Positions 34,900 through 49,500 of a stretch of DNA of 64,000 nucleotides are shown piece after piece. The stretch lies in contig JAVTVJ010000837.1 of NCBI GenBank assembly GCA_034509425.1, positions 310,001-374,000 on the forward strand, given 5' to 3'. Below the pieces are notes generated by a model, which ran no database searches, was not told the origin of the DNA, and was given only the letters and a program-made list of their open reading frames with translations. The translations under genes and the position numbers were made by a program. Source of the DNA: Eopsaltria australis (Eukaryota > Chordata > Aves > Passeriformes > Petroicidae). Numbering within the stretch: position 1 is the first letter of the stretch; each line of letters begins with the position of its first letter.

Positions 34900-37014
34900 T
34901 GAAAATTTTGACTGAGTTGTTTGGCTTCACAAACAGCATATTATTAATTATGAAAAATACTACCATTCCAGATAAACCCAGCTTAAAGGATTCAGGAACC
35001 AGTAACTATGCTTTTATGAATTTCTAGTAGCTTTATTACGGTGAATTTATTATCCATAAATTTGTATCAGTAAATCCAGTATCTATCAAGACAGGTAGAG
35101 ATTTTTTTTTATTCCCAAATACATAGTATATCCCCTTGTGAGCAGCTAAAGACTGCAAATCTTTTACCATTTTCTCACCGCTCTTCTCTCTGTTCACCCA
35201 GCATACTGGACCTGCTTCACTCACAGGAAAGGGAAAGCTTTGGGTTCTCTGCCTCACCCAAGCTCTTCTTACTGTGGAATCCAACATAAACTCCATGTTA
35301 TTACTTCAAAGTCAGATTAACCATTTTGACTACATCACTAGTAGAGAACAGGAAGTGCTGGGTACTGTTAAAACGACCAGTTTTTCTGGGGAAATAAAAT
35401 GCTTCAACTCCTGCAGGCTGTTCTAAGGTCTGGGCTTTCATTTGAAAAGCCTGCTTCAGCAGTGGGTGATGCTCCCTCTGGAGGACTCTCACCTGTTCAG
35501 ACAAGTGTGACAAAGGTTTCCTTCTCAGTGAAGAAGACTGGGCTGTGTCTGTCCTCCAGAGCAGTGACCTGTGGCTTGAGCAGCCCACTTTCTGCTGCTG
35601 TGTCACATCAGGCTCTGTGCTTCTCACAGTGCTTTCTAGTTGGCAATTCAGCTCCTAAAGTGCTTCTTGAGGTTAAACAAGTAATGGCAGGCTCTGCTTG
35701 CACTGCAACTTGAGTTCCTGGATGACATGTGCTTGCTAGTGTTGCTCAGAATTAGGGTACTGCCTCGAGTCCATCAAAACCAGCAAGTCCTACATAGTTC
35801 TTGTGGAGTGGGTCTCCAGAAATAGTACAGATTTCTCATATTCTCAGCCTGTTCAAGAAACTTGTTTCACTGAATAGACATGTTGCCTGCCCAATAACCA
35901 AACTGGTCCACAGTTGTTCAAACAAGCCATATCTGCCTTGGAGAAACTTGTGAGTATGTGGTTGACAGGATGACATGTCAGTCGTGTACTTTCTCACAGG
36001 AAGTTTCAGACCCAAGGCCCTTTTTCAAGTTCCACCTACAGATTACAGTTTTATTTCCAGTTTGTCCTACTGAGTGCTTGTTCCAGTTGCCAGTTATAGT
36101 AGTGTACCAAATTAGGCAATTAGCCTTTTGACAAAATAGAGTATGAGCTGATTCCAGCTGCTGGGATGCCATGGTTAGCTCTACTGGTGCTAAATGAAAT
36201 TATTTCCTCTACAATGCTGTGTTATTGAAGAACATTGTTGTTTGCTACCAAAAAACAAATGGAGGACATTTTTTCTTCTGAGTGCATTCTCTGGTATGAA
36301 CTCTAAAGGATAAAGAAAATTACATTAACTATGAACTAATGAGTGATGGAAGGGTGGCTGGCAAGGTAACAAAGTGCTTGTGCTGTAAGGTTAAAATATT
36401 TGAAACTTTGTCATTGTAACTGTAATATTAAAACATTTCAGTAATTTACAAGAATTATTTCCTACTGTGGAGCACAAATTTAGTGTGCTTAACTGTTTTC
36501 TGGGCTCTCTATGAGACCTTATAAAGTCTAATTCAGTGCAGTATCCTTTGTAAGTTGTCACTTGGATGGTTAGCACCTGCCCCTGGGGAATTGTATGTAA
36601 TGGAAGCAATAGCAGCACGGACTGTAAATGTTTCAGGTTTGGTCTCCTTAATTTGGAGGGGGGGCGGCTTTGTACTCTCACAGATTATTACAGAAAATTC
36701 AAATATTAGAAACTGAAGTGTAAATTTGGAAACATATCTCCTAAGCTACAAAAAAAAGCAGAATATGAAATTGATGGGAAGGCTTACATTGTCTGATATG
36801 CATTCTGGAAAAGATGAAGACAGAAGGAAACTTACGCATGTGATGTTATGTTTAATGTCAAATATTTAATATAAGACATATAATATTATGTTAAATACAG
36901 CTTTTGTTTGAAATGGTTATTTTAAAAACAAATACAGAATTTTAAAAAAAGGAAAAAATATATTTTCTTATTTAAAAAACATTGCAGATTTCAGTGAGGG
37001 AATAGTCTTCCTTC
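34900..37014. other. No gene seen; ARSK exons not recognised
   Basis: AT-rich spacer. I looked for the sulfatase signature (CCPSRAAMWSG-like) expected in ARSK on the plus strand and did not see it. A plus-strand frame at 35,399-35,713 is open but not protein-like. Confidence 0.5.
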
Positions 37015-37222
37015 AAGTGCTGTGCCAGTGTTTATCTGGTAGCATCTCTCACAAGGGTTCAGTCTCTCAGATGTTGTAGAGCAGGTCTGATGGTAATGAG
37101 AGCATTTTAGCTCCAACAGGATAATTGGAAATTGGATTTTTCTTTCTGTCGTATCCTTTGGGATCTTCCACAATTGAGCTATCAGATGTTTTGACAAATA
37201 ATTGTGATGATAATGCTGGTCG

Positions 37223-37258
<36 letters not shown>

Positions 37259-37589
37259 GATGATCTTAAGTATTTCTTGCAGTTGAATAGCAGCCTGAGA
37301 CAGTTATTAGGGATAGTTCTTTATTAAAAGCCCCAGCATATGCCCAGAACAGACCCATTATTCACCTTGTGTGGAGCTGATAATGGGAAAAATGATGGTT
37401 TTCTCACTTGTATTCAAATGGCTCACCTTAGGCAAGCAGGGGAAAGACTTTTTCTAGTCTGATTTATTTAATTTTTTCATTCTCAAAGACTTTGAAACTC
37501 TTTACACAATAATCAGTCACCATATGTCCTTGAGTTGGGTAGAAAAATGACCTGAGCAACTCCATACAAACAGTATGTTGTTGAATTAG

Positions 37590-37762
37590 AGGGAAGGGAA
37601 GGTTTGGGGAGGGAAGGAAAAAGAAAAGAAAAGAAAAGAGATGGGGAGGGGAGGGGAGGGAGGGAGGAGGGAGGGAGGGGAGGGGAGGGGAGGGAGGGAG
37701 GGAGGGGAGGGGAGGGGAGGGGAGGGGGAAAGAAAAAAAAGAAAAGAAAAAGAAAGGGTTTA
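37590..37762. repeat. (GGGGA/GGGA)n purine tract
   Basis: The plus strand is about 170 bp of A and G with many GGGG runs, within arm B. It is potentially quadruplex-forming. The Pro/Ser/Leu open frames on the opposite strand are composition artefacts. Confidence 0.9.
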
Positions 37763-37784
37763 TTTGGAAGAGACCTCCAACAGC

Positions 37785-38055
37785 CATCTAGTCCAACTCC
37801 CTGTCCTCTTCCGTGATGACCCAAAGTAAAGCCACATTAAATACACTGTCCAAATGCCTCTGGAACTCTGACAGGTTTGGAGCACGGGGCACCTCTCAAG
37901 GAAGCCTGTTCCAGTGTTTGGCCTCCCTCTTGGTACAGAAATGCTTCCTCGTGTCAAGTCTGAACCTCCCCTGACACATCTCTGAGTCATTTCCATGTGT
38001 CCTGTCATGAATCCCAGGGAGAAGAGATCAGCACTTCCCCTCCACTTCCTCTAGA
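37785..38055 (-). mobile_element. CR1 LINE, 3' end, inside arm B
   Basis: Antisense counterpart of the CR1 end at 19,425-19,740, showing 'ctagtccaactccctgtcctcttcc' and 'ccagtgtttggcctccctctt' on the plus strand. Confidence 0.8.
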
Positions 38056-38329
38056 CAATGATCAGTTTGTGAAGTTCTGCATGGACAATTTTTCTACCTA
38101 AATGCTTTCTTTGAGCAGGGGTGGCAGGATGCTTCCAATATTTATACATCTTTACTTCAGGGCACAGGTGGAGTGAGAGAAGACATGTGGAAGTATCAGC
38201 AGAGGAGAAGAGACAGGAACAGTGAAGCTGGTAAGAAGCAGATGTGAAACAGAGGTCTGTGCTGAAATGTCACCTCCTGTCCCCTCAAGTTCTCCTAAAG
38301 CCCCACAGTTACAGTACCAGGAAGGCTTT

Positions 38330-41300
38330 TTGCTGGTAATAAATAGAAGGAAATCGTTGGCATACTTAGCTGTAATTTTTGTTTCAGTAGTGATCTTAAG
38401 TTCATGGTTTAGAACAGTCTGCATGGTGCTTGTTGGAAGTTCTGTCTGAGGTGTATTGTGAATTTATGAACCTTGAATGTGAAGTAGTAAGCCAAAACAG
38501 AAATCTCTCTCTTCTGTTAACCTCTTCCATGACACTTTAGCTCTTCTTGTTTTCCGAGTATAGAAAACTCTTGTTGTATGGAAAGGTAACAATATTACTT
38601 ACTAAGAAGTAAACTTCAAAGAAGTAGGTGTTTTTTATTCTGTCTCATATGATCTCTTCAGGTGCCACTATCTACTATAAAAATGTAAATGGCTTACAAC
38701 AACTTTCACTGCATAAAGGCATTAGCATTCTGTGCTGCTAAGGAGTTGAATATTAGGTTTGAAATTTAGGTTTACTTAAACAAAAAACAACTTACAGAAT
38801 GTATGCAACTCATGGCCTTTTCTCTTACAGAACTGTAAAATCTCTGTGTGCAGTAACACTAGAAATACTTGGAAACAAGGATATACAAATGAAGGCTGAG
38901 AAATGTGAATCTCATTATAATAAAGTTGTGGTTCATTTCTTCTAGGAATGGTGAGAAACTTGTGGGGATAGGGAGAGTATGAGGGAAACATTTGCAAAAA
39001 AGCAAAATCTAGCTTGGACGTGAAGGAAAACTTGCTAGATGCCAGTTGCTAGGTAAGATGTGTCTTGGAAAGCAGGGGTTCCTTTTTTTAAGTCACAGAC
39101 AGAGTTATAGCATCTCTGTTAAATTTTTGGCATCCTTAATCCAGTTAGAATATGTAAACTCCTAGGTTTACTCATAGGTAAACTCATAGGTTGCTGAGGT
39201 CCTTTCCGCCACTACTTACACATTCCCAGTTATGTGAACCACAATTTACTAATTAATGACACCTTTACTGACCATTTGCTGATTCTTTTACAGTGTAACT
39301 GGGTTTTGAAAATGGCGAAGATCAATCTCTCTTTTGTGTGCATCAATGAAGAACTTGAATTAAATTGTAAGTCTGCTGGGGAGAACAGAGTCCCAACGCA
39401 TTATGCTTGTGAAACCTCGTGTTGTTGAGCAGACAGTCTTTGCATTTTGCACAAGCTGGCACTTTTTCAGGGCATGTGGCTTCTTTCATAGCCCTGAATT
39501 ACCACAGACAAACAACAGGATTATCTTACACTTCTTTATAACTAAATGGATTGACACGTAAAAACAAAGAGAAGAGTACTATAAAATGGATCTAATGATA
39601 TAGTTCTTACTTCCTTGGATATGCAGGCACTCATTATGAGACAGACAATCAAAGAAATAAGACTGACATTAAATTACCTAAACACACATGGAAATTACTG
39701 TGAATAGTAAATTTTTGAAGTGACCTGTGATGAAACATGTAGGAGATAAATCTTACTGAAACTAAATGTCAGATGAAATCACTGTTGAAAGTTTTTCTGG
39801 CATCTTTCAAGCTACTGATCAGGAAAGCATTCTTTGCGATATAGACTGCAAAACTTGCTCTTCCAGAACTGTTGTGTGTAAACTGCAGTTTCAGGAGAGA
39901 ACATGGAGCAGGAGATAAAACTGCACTTCTGGCAGAGAAAAATGCTTTTCTGTATTGTTTTACATTGATTTTCTAAAAGCAAAACAAAATATTTATCTCC
40001 TTGTCTCTTCTCAAATATTTTGAACCAGTTATCCAGTTGAAAATAAGATAAAATCTGAGTAGCTTTGTCTTCAGACTATTTATATCAAATACTTATATAC
40101 ATCATGAGTTTTAAGACTCTTGTTTTTACTTTGTGCCTTTTCCCCAAATAATAGAATTGGTCTGCAAGAATTCGATGTAGTGTTGTTTGACATTTTTTGA
40201 GAAGTAATTGAAAGCAGGAGTGCGCAATCTTTTCTTGTTAAGTATGAGAAAATGCACCCTGGGAGTGCTACCAGTGCTCCTGAGGATAAGCTAAAAGCCA
40301 AAGGAGTCTTGATTAGCTGGAAAAAGTATCTGAAATCAATCAGGTAAAATAATCATGGATTATTTAGAAGTCAAAATAAAATGGAAAGGGAAAAACACTA
40401 AAATGGTGAACAAAAAACTGTCTGGGCTGCATTTTTGCAGTTCAAAAAAAAATGCAATATGTCTGGAAATTTTATAGAAATTGAAACAGAGCATTAGCCA
40501 ACCACACGATGTGGTGAAAAAGGAAATGAGTGACGTGTGAGTATGATTTAAAGGAGTGCTGTTTGTAAGACACAAGAGGCAATTGTTTTATTAACTGCAG
40601 TGAATACTGAGCGTATTGACTCTGCTTCGTGACTTTGTCTTTTAAGAAGGAACATAAACAGATGAGAGCATTTGGAGGAAAATAATATAAATAAGGGACC
40701 TGTGAATTATATTAGGTATCATCTGTCAGAGAAACCTTGAGGAGTCCTCTGCAGTGACTAAGGGTTCACAGCACAGAAAATGTGGCCACCAAGAGCAGGA
40801 AAAAGAAATTATTTTGGTTTTCAGATGGGCCTGTTCTGATGAACAGTTTGGAGAAAGAAAAGTGAAGAACTCCAAGTGTTTAAAAATGTAAACACCCTTC
40901 CAAGCTATCTAAATTCTGCCACTGGAATTGGTTAAGTTCAAAGGAATAGCCAAAGTAGATGTGGTCTAGCGACTGGGGGGCCTGGCACAGGTGCCTTGGG
41001 GATTTTCTTTACAGCCCCTTTCTGTCTATGGGGAGTGGTTTAGGCTTCACCATTATTATATAAAAAGTAGCCACTGAGCTTTCGATGTCACCTGCTTTGA
41101 TTTGTCAACCATTTTCATATGCATTAGCTCAGTATGTCATCAACATACTGAGGGTTTTGATAACACATATGCTACCAGCTGTAAGCACTGCAGGCTGCTT
41201 GTGCCCAGTCCCACAGAAACAGAGCTCTCACATCACAGAAAAGTATAGGTTTGGCTTTATTTGTAATGTCAAAATGAAGAAAAAAATAAAAAGCTGGTTC

Positions 41301-42110
41301 AGTGAGTGCAGTGTAAATCCCATGCATAGCAAGAGCTAAGTGAGGAGGATACAGTCTCACAGTAATATTCCCTTCATTGCTCTGCCTTAAAACACACAAG
41401 GAAGGAATAACTATAGCAATGTTTTAAAAGCCTTTTGGCACAAGCAGGGGTGGTTTAAGGCGTATACATCCCATTGCAGTGTGCCTGTTATAGTCTCCTA
41501 CTCAGTCTGTGCAGCTCATTAATTAACTAATGCAAGAACTACACCAGTCTGCTGGAAATTAAATGGTCACATCCACACTATCCCAATGGGCTTAAACAAC
41601 AGAAATGCTCAAAAAAATCCCCAGCAACAAGAATGTGGGGGGAAAAAAAAAGGAAGAGTAATTTCCTGGACTGGCCAATTTTATTTCTGAATGAAGTATC
41701 CCAAAATCCACAAACACGACTGACATACTGAAAAGGCTTTTAAGGTTTTGTAATGATAACAAAAGTTCTGAATGGGAATATCAATAATAATGCGGGCAAT
41801 TTGTGTAGCAGCTGCCATCTTGCAGATCTTTCCCGCTCCTGTAAGTTTGACACGAAAATATTGGGGAAAAAAAATAAAAATAAAAATAAAAAAATATGTG
41901 TCCCAAGCTCAGCTAAGGCTAAGTGCTACGATAAAAGATCCGGGCATCAGCAGCAGGACGGTGTCCACCCCGGGGGAATGCCGGAGGCAGACCAGCTGAA
42001 GGTGTGAGGTGAGGGGTCCCTCTTCCTTCTCTCCCTCCCCATCTGCAGCGGGGTAGCCACCACTCTGTTGACCCTCCCCGAGCCTCCACAGAGACCTGTG
42101 CGTATTTATA
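38330..42110. other. No gene seen; AT-rich spacer
   Basis: No exon, RNA gene or clear interspersed repeat recognised between arm B and the RFESD promoter region. Confidence 0.55.
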
Positions 42111-42118
42111 CATTTCTT

Positions 42119-42176
<58 letters not shown>

Positions 42177-42187
42177 CACACACACAT
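42119..42187. repeat. (TA)n(TG)n compound microsatellite
   Basis: About 16 bases of alternating TA, then about 36 of alternating TG, then TATACACACACACA. It abuts the RFESD CpG island, so a long plus-strand frame from 42,068 runs through it by chance. Confidence 0.95.
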
Positions 42188-42189
42188 AT

Positions 42190-42345
42190 TCATATATGGA
42201 CTGCCCTGCCCCGGCGGAGCATCCTCCCCGAAACGTCGCCGCCGCTTTCCTCACGCCCAAGGAGGAGTGTCCGCCGAACGAGAGCCGGGGAGAGCGGTGA
42301 GGGATCGCCCACGGCACCCGAGGCAGGAGTATTTTTCATTTTAAC
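42190..42345 (+). promoter_or_regulatory. CpG island, probable RFESD promoter and non-coding first exon
   Basis: Short CpG-rich patch (CCCCGGCGG, ACGTCGCCGCCG, GCCGAACGAGAGCCGGGG) with a good donor AGAGCG|GTGAGG at 42,297. It lies 1.5 kb upstream of the first RFESD coding exon on the same strand. A non-coding exon ending at 42,296 is plausible, but no transcript evidence is available. Confidence 0.55.
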
Positions 42346-42349
42346 CGAA

Positions 42350-43800
42350 ATAGGGAAAAATTATTCAGAGCAGGGTACAGCAATGAATTGCCACCATTCA
42401 CAAATCCAGCTCTGTTTCCAGCTGAAGAAGGAACCCTTACGCTGCTCGCAAACCTCTTCGTCGTTCCCACCAGGTGGCACTTGGCAGCAGGTCGTTTCCA
42501 TCCGTGCTATCTGCAGTGACTCAGAAAATATCAAAGCAGCCAAACTCTTAAGAAAATATCAGGAAAAAGCTGTTAGAAGCTTACTGTGTAAAAGCCTTGA
42601 AATAACCTTTTCTCTTACTGAGAAAAGTGAGCTGTGCTCACTTCCACGACTAGGAGTTGCTCCAGTAGCTCAGGATTCTGTCATGGGGTCTGTGAGGGAG
42701 TTATGTGACCTCTTATTTAAAGGAAGAAAGTTGCCATGAGGGTTTTCTTTTGGAGGGCCCCTGATGTGCCAGTGTAGTCCTAAGTCTACATTGGTTTGCA
42801 GATAAGCAAAGTATCAGCTGTGAAAGAAAGCTGTTGGCTACTGATTGCTTGTTCGATTTAAGCCACTCAGGGTCCACAATGTTTTAATGGTCTCACTCAG
42901 GTTTCAGAATGGGAGCCTGGATGATTTACATGTGCAAAATCCAAGCTGACTGTAAGAAGGCATCGCTAAACGAGCCGGAAGTTAGGTGACAAGTGTATTC
43001 CAATACTGCTTGGGAGATACACACAGGTATGTGTGTACACAAACAGGTATGTGTGTTTCTGTTTCTATAGATATATGTGTTTATACACATAGGGTGTTTT
43101 AGAGGGGTCTTAGTAAGAGAGGTTTTAACTACAGGCTTCTGCGTTTTAGTATCTTTTCCAGTTCGGAAAGTTTATAGGGAGAGTCAGCCAAAAGGTGATA
43201 GCAGAAATTGGGGATTTCCTATTCTGGTTCCTGTGGTTAGTTTGCTTATCTCCTGAAAAAACTACATGTGAATGCCTTACTGGATCGTCCTGTGAGTCTG
43301 GCAGTGACGTTTTGTTTTCTGGGTAAGACTGGTAGTTCCTTGAACTGTAAAGCAGGGAATTGGTCCTAGCAGTTGATCATGTGCAGATCGGTTGGCAACT
43401 GGTCTTTGAAATGCCACACTGTCACTTAAACCAGACTTCCCAGCTCAGTGGTTTATGAGGAAACATGCAGTTGCTGATCCTGAGGACACACCACGTGTGA
43501 CTCTGAGCAGAGTTTTGGGAGCAGGCAGCAGTGGTGTGGGCTCATGGTGAGGACAGCAGCAGGGGGAACTGGAAGCTCTGCTCTTCTGTTATCAGGCCAG
43601 CCCCAGCATGTCCCTGGCTCTTATCAGCCCTGGCAGAGCCGGTTTCTGACGTACTGAGCCTCCATATGTCCTGCCATAGGGTGCCATAGGGCCTGGCACC
43701 ATTGCCTCCTGCTTGTGATGATCATTTGCACTTAAAGAGGGGCTGCGAAGCACCTTGTGACGTATGGGAACAAGGCAAAGCAGTGGTGATAGACACCGTG
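42350..43800. other. No coding exon seen; likely RFESD 5' intron
   Basis: Contains a chance-open plus-strand frame up to 42,739 and a CACGTG E-box near 43,491. No further exon is supported. Confidence 0.45.
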
Positions 43801-43810
43801 AAGAGAGGCC

Positions 43811-45480
<1,670 letters not shown>

Positions 45481-45605
45481 GTCATGGCCAGAAAGCAGAA
45501 CCCTGGAAAATGCACCAGCGAAGAACTTTGTTGGGAAGTAAAAATGTACTGTGCCATGAAGATTGTCTTCAAATTAAATTCTAGTGTTAATGGTATATTA
45601 AAGCA
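45481..45605 (+). promoter_or_regulatory. RFESD 3' UTR with ATTAAA signals
   Basis: ATTAAA at 45,573-45,578 and again at about 45,597-45,602 are variant polyadenylation signals 95-120 bp after the stop. Which one is used cannot be told. Confidence 0.5.
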
Positions 45606-45609
45606 TTGA

Positions 45610-46400
45610 AATACGTAGAAATGAGTAAGGTAAGAAGCCCTGCATTGACAGAAATGTAACTGATCTTGTGCTGAGGATTTTTGGCACTTGCATTTGAAAA
45701 AAGACTTAATTACAGCAGAGTGCCTTCCACTATTTAATATTTTGGTAGAACTATTTTAAATTTCAAGAGGGGATATAATATACTACGGCTTATAAAACTT
45801 ACTACATAGTTTAAAGAAGATAGTCAGGTGTAAAGGTTATGTTTATATACTTAACAGTTTATGCTTCTGATGCCTTTGGTAAAAATGAAATGGAAATTTG
45901 TAACTTTTGAGATATTTGTGTGATCTCTAGGTGTTTATTAAGTGCCACAAAGGGAAGCACAGAACTTCAGCATATTTTATGTATTCTTTTATGCCTATTT
46001 GTGCATTAATATCTAGAGTATATAGAGGTATTTATTTTACTTCTTCTCACTGAACTCCTCTTGTTAGTTCATTGAATAATGTGGCAAGGATTTGTTATGT
46101 ATAGCTTGTTCTTTCTAATTCTGCTGGTTAAAGAGGGAGCTCTTTGGTGTGATATGTGAACTAGTGGCCCTTGTTTGCTTGTTTCTATTGTAACATTTTC
46201 ATACATTCATTTGAAAAATATGTGCTTTCTGTGTAGAGGCAAAACTTGTGCTTTTCTGTGTGTATGTTTCACTGTACAGTATCAGATCTGCCCCAAAACC
46301 CCATCCAAGAAAGTTTCTCTCTGAGCTCTGCTGCATTCCAGGACAGGGTGAGTTCTTCTGTTCAGCCTGTGGAGTGCAGAGACACCCTGTGAACATGGAG
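45610..46400. other. No gene seen
   Basis: AT-rich sequence downstream of RFESD, no recognised features. Confidence 0.5.
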
Positions 46401-46404
46401 CATC

Positions 46405-46540
46405 ACAGAATCACTGTGGTGAAGGCTGGAAAACACCTCTAAGACCATTGAGTCCAACTGTTAAATCAGCACTGCCAAGCCCACCACTAAACCGTGTCCC
46501 CAAATGCCACATCTACACACCTTTTAAATACACCATCCTG
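46405..46540 (-). mobile_element. CR1 LINE, 3' end fragment (antisense)
   Basis: The plus strand reads 'catcacagaatcactgtggtgaaggctgg', 'gaccattgagtccaactgtt' and 'ccaaatgccacatctacacac', the complement of a CR1 3' end. Confidence 0.88.
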
Positions 46541-46544
46541 CATG

Positions 46545-49500
46545 GTTGCAATTCTTCAGTCTGGGTTTTTTCTGTGATTTGTTGTCTTTTTTTGCGAAGT
46601 TCATTCACAGTCAGGTTCAGTTTGAAATGCCTGCTCTTTATCTCTAAGTTTCTCTTGTGTTTGCAGCAGGCTGTCTTGCTGTTAACGTATGTCATGGGTA
46701 ACTAGGCCTGTGTCAACGCTGTTGCTCACACAAATGTGTTTAGAAGTTGTGAGGTGGAGGGAAGAGTCAAAGGAAAATTTGATCACAACGAGAAAAGCAA
46801 AGTACACAATCAGTTGATTCCACTACATCTAAATTGAGAGAACCTCCTCTGGTCATGCCTCCTTGACATGGTTTGTGTGGTTGACAGGGGAAACTGGCTG
46901 CTGTTGAGCTGACCTACCTTGGTTTTGCATTTTATAAGAACTACAGCACAGAAATGCTTTTCTTGTCATCCTCCTCTTCCTCGTCTTTCTCTTCCTCTCT
47001 CTGACCACTCAGCCAGCCACTGCCAATGACCAGATGCAAATGCCTGCCTTCTGTTGGGTGAAACCCATCTTGATTATCTGCTAGAAAAAGCTATTTGGTA
47101 CTGACCAGTTCTGTGATTTGTTGGGGTTTTTTTATTACTATTTGTTTGCTTTTAAATGAATATGTAATCTTCTCCTCTTGAAGCCACGGGGTAGATGGCA
47201 GGAAGGTGAAGCAGGTACCTTCCTGCCATTCACTCCAGCTGATGCCCTAAGGGGCTTGGTGTCAGGAGGATGGAGAATTTCAGCCCTTCCCTCCCTCCTC
47301 ACCCAGCTACCTGCACCTGTGATTGAACTCGGCCACATATGTTGTGTCCTTGTGAAAGTCATGGATCATAAAAAAGGGGGTTATTGCAAGACCTTCAGAT
47401 ATGTCTGTATTAACTCATGTGGCTGCTGAGATAGTATTTTTATTGAATTTTTTTTTTGAAGTAGTGCATTACTAGAAATTGACTCTTTAAATTAATAAAG
47501 ATGCAGTTCAGTTTAAGAAAGCACCGACTCTGAACAACATGCTATTGTCTGTATAACATTTAGAAGAGTTGGCAATAAGGATTTTTATTTGAAGGCTTCA
47601 TGGACATGTTTATACTAGTGGAAGAGTGCTCAGGATTTTGCAGAATTGCATTTACTGGCTAAAATTCAGCAAAGTGTTTATTCATGGGCTTACCCTTAAT
47701 CATATGGAATAAATGCAACTGCATGTCCAGGCACAGTAAATCTTTTTTCTTCAGTACTTCTCAGGCATAATAACTATCTGCGAGCTCTTATGGTTGTTTC
47801 GCCTTTTTATTTTTTTTAAGTGTTCTGCCCCAGGAAGATTGCATTAATTTCAAATCTAAAGTTAGCCCATTAGATTTCATTCCCCTCAATTTTCCTGTTG
47901 ATGATCACAGAAGGAACTGAGAATGATTAACTTAGGCAGCTGTGAACAAAGCCAAGAAGGTTAGTGGGTTGTTTTTATTTTATTTTCCCATTTCCTCTTT
48001 TCCCTTTCTTTTTTCTTTTTTCCCCCTTTTCTCTCTCTTTTTTTTTTTTTTTTTTTTTTTAATATTTTTGTCAGCAAAGAACAAAGCCTCCAGCATGTTA
48101 AAGTCACTACCTTTAAAAAAAATACATGCACTGTTCTGAGCTTTGAAGTGCTAGACTGTGCACCTAATTTGAAAATAATTTAAATAGTTGAATATTCGGA
48201 GTCTCTTCTCTTTCCAGTCCTAGCTATACTGGAAAGAGTGCGTGAAGACACCGAAAGCGCAGATGCTGCCTAGAAAGGGAGCCAGTCAGGAGTTTTTTCG
48301 TGAGGGACCGAGGGAGAATGCCGGGGGGATCTCAGATGTGATGGGAGATAAAGCTGGGTAGGAGTGTCCGGACAGGAAAAAAGAGGAGAAAAGGTACTGA
48401 TCCTCACAAGGGCAGGTGATTTAGGTGGGGAAGACCAGGGAAAGCAGAGAAAGGCACTTTTGCGAGCAAGGACTCTGGAGCACGGTGTGGGGATCCAGAG
48501 CCGTCCACGATAGCCCTGGAGAGGTTGGAGTGAGACTGGGGTGTGGCTGTTCCCAAGCAGGGACTGATAGAGGGACAGCGAGGGAGACGAGGAGTGGTTA
48601 AGACAAGGCAGTGAAGCTAACGTGGCTTTTAATGCTCGATGAAGACACAGAAGGAATGAGCAGCTGTGGGCAAGAGGTCAGAGAGTCAGTGGCTCATTAG
48701 CCACTGATTGTCAGTGGATAATAAGCGCTTCCTAGAGAGATGAGCTAATTACAGCGATCAACCAAGCCATTCCGGTGGAGTGTTTTGTTTTTTTGCGGGC
48801 GGGTGGGAGAAGATTTAGTTTAATTTGACAAATGAACAAACACCATCTGTTTTTTCATCACAGATCAGCCAGGCAGGGAACAGAGAAATACATTCTGTGC
48901 CTTGAAATTAAATTTTTTGTGATGATTCTGCAGGGCATTCAGGCTCTATAATAAGCAAGCAGCTTGAAGACAATAAGTAAGTTATAGTTACCCTATCATG
49001 GAAATATCTTTTCAAGAACAACAGGTGAAAACTATGCAGCAGTTTGAAGTGCAGCGTGAGCTTTGACCTGAAGTATCTGCACTGCAAACCTTGATTAGAC
49101 AGTATTGGCTCTAAGGCTGGGTGCTGTCCTCCTTCTATTTGTAGTGCCTTGTTTTGCAATGTCCCTCTGGCTATATTCAGTGTTGCACATTAAGTTAAGG
49201 ACCCCTTCTATGTAAAACATGCTATTAGGTTGGCACTGAGTAGTTCATTATGGAGCGTATAACTTGGGGAAGAACAGTTTGCAGGATGGCAGAACACAGG
49301 GAGAGAAAAATGTGCACTCTCTAGGAAAACACATTTCACCATTGAAGCTGTTTTCAATAGTTCTGTGCAGTTCCTAATTTCATGCTTAATATTGGAATGA
49401 AATCAGTTCTGAATTTTGCATCTCTGGTTTCTGAAATGATCAGGAGTATCTCATGTGCTTCCCTTGCTGGTGGTACAAAAGAACAAACACCATGCTGAGG

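Larger units (their letters stand above)
37015..38327 (-). repeat. Inverted duplication, arm B
   Basis: Reverse complement of 19,119-21,542 without the LTR and without the 415-bp block of arm A. Arm B has its own expansion of a (GGGGA)n/(GGGA)n tract at 37,590-37,760 and an (AAT)n run at 37,224-37,255 at places where arm A has short related sequence. Unique DNA begins abruptly at both edges. Confidence 0.88.

Noticed and set aside
34469..34902. Plus-strand frames of 100 and 140 codons in the CpG island, possible ARSK exon 1
   Set aside because: The signal-peptide-like start is suggestive, but the frames are Arg/Ala/Gly-rich as expected from CpG islands and no downstream ARSK exon was found.
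37464..37829. Pro/Leu/Ser-rich and Gly/Glu/Arg-rich frames
   Set aside because: Translations of the GGGGA purine tract in arm B.
42068..42739. 223-codon plus-strand frame across the RFESD island
   Set aside because: It runs through a TA/TG microsatellite and CpG-rich DNA; no protein family, and the real RFESD coding exons start downstream in supported phases.
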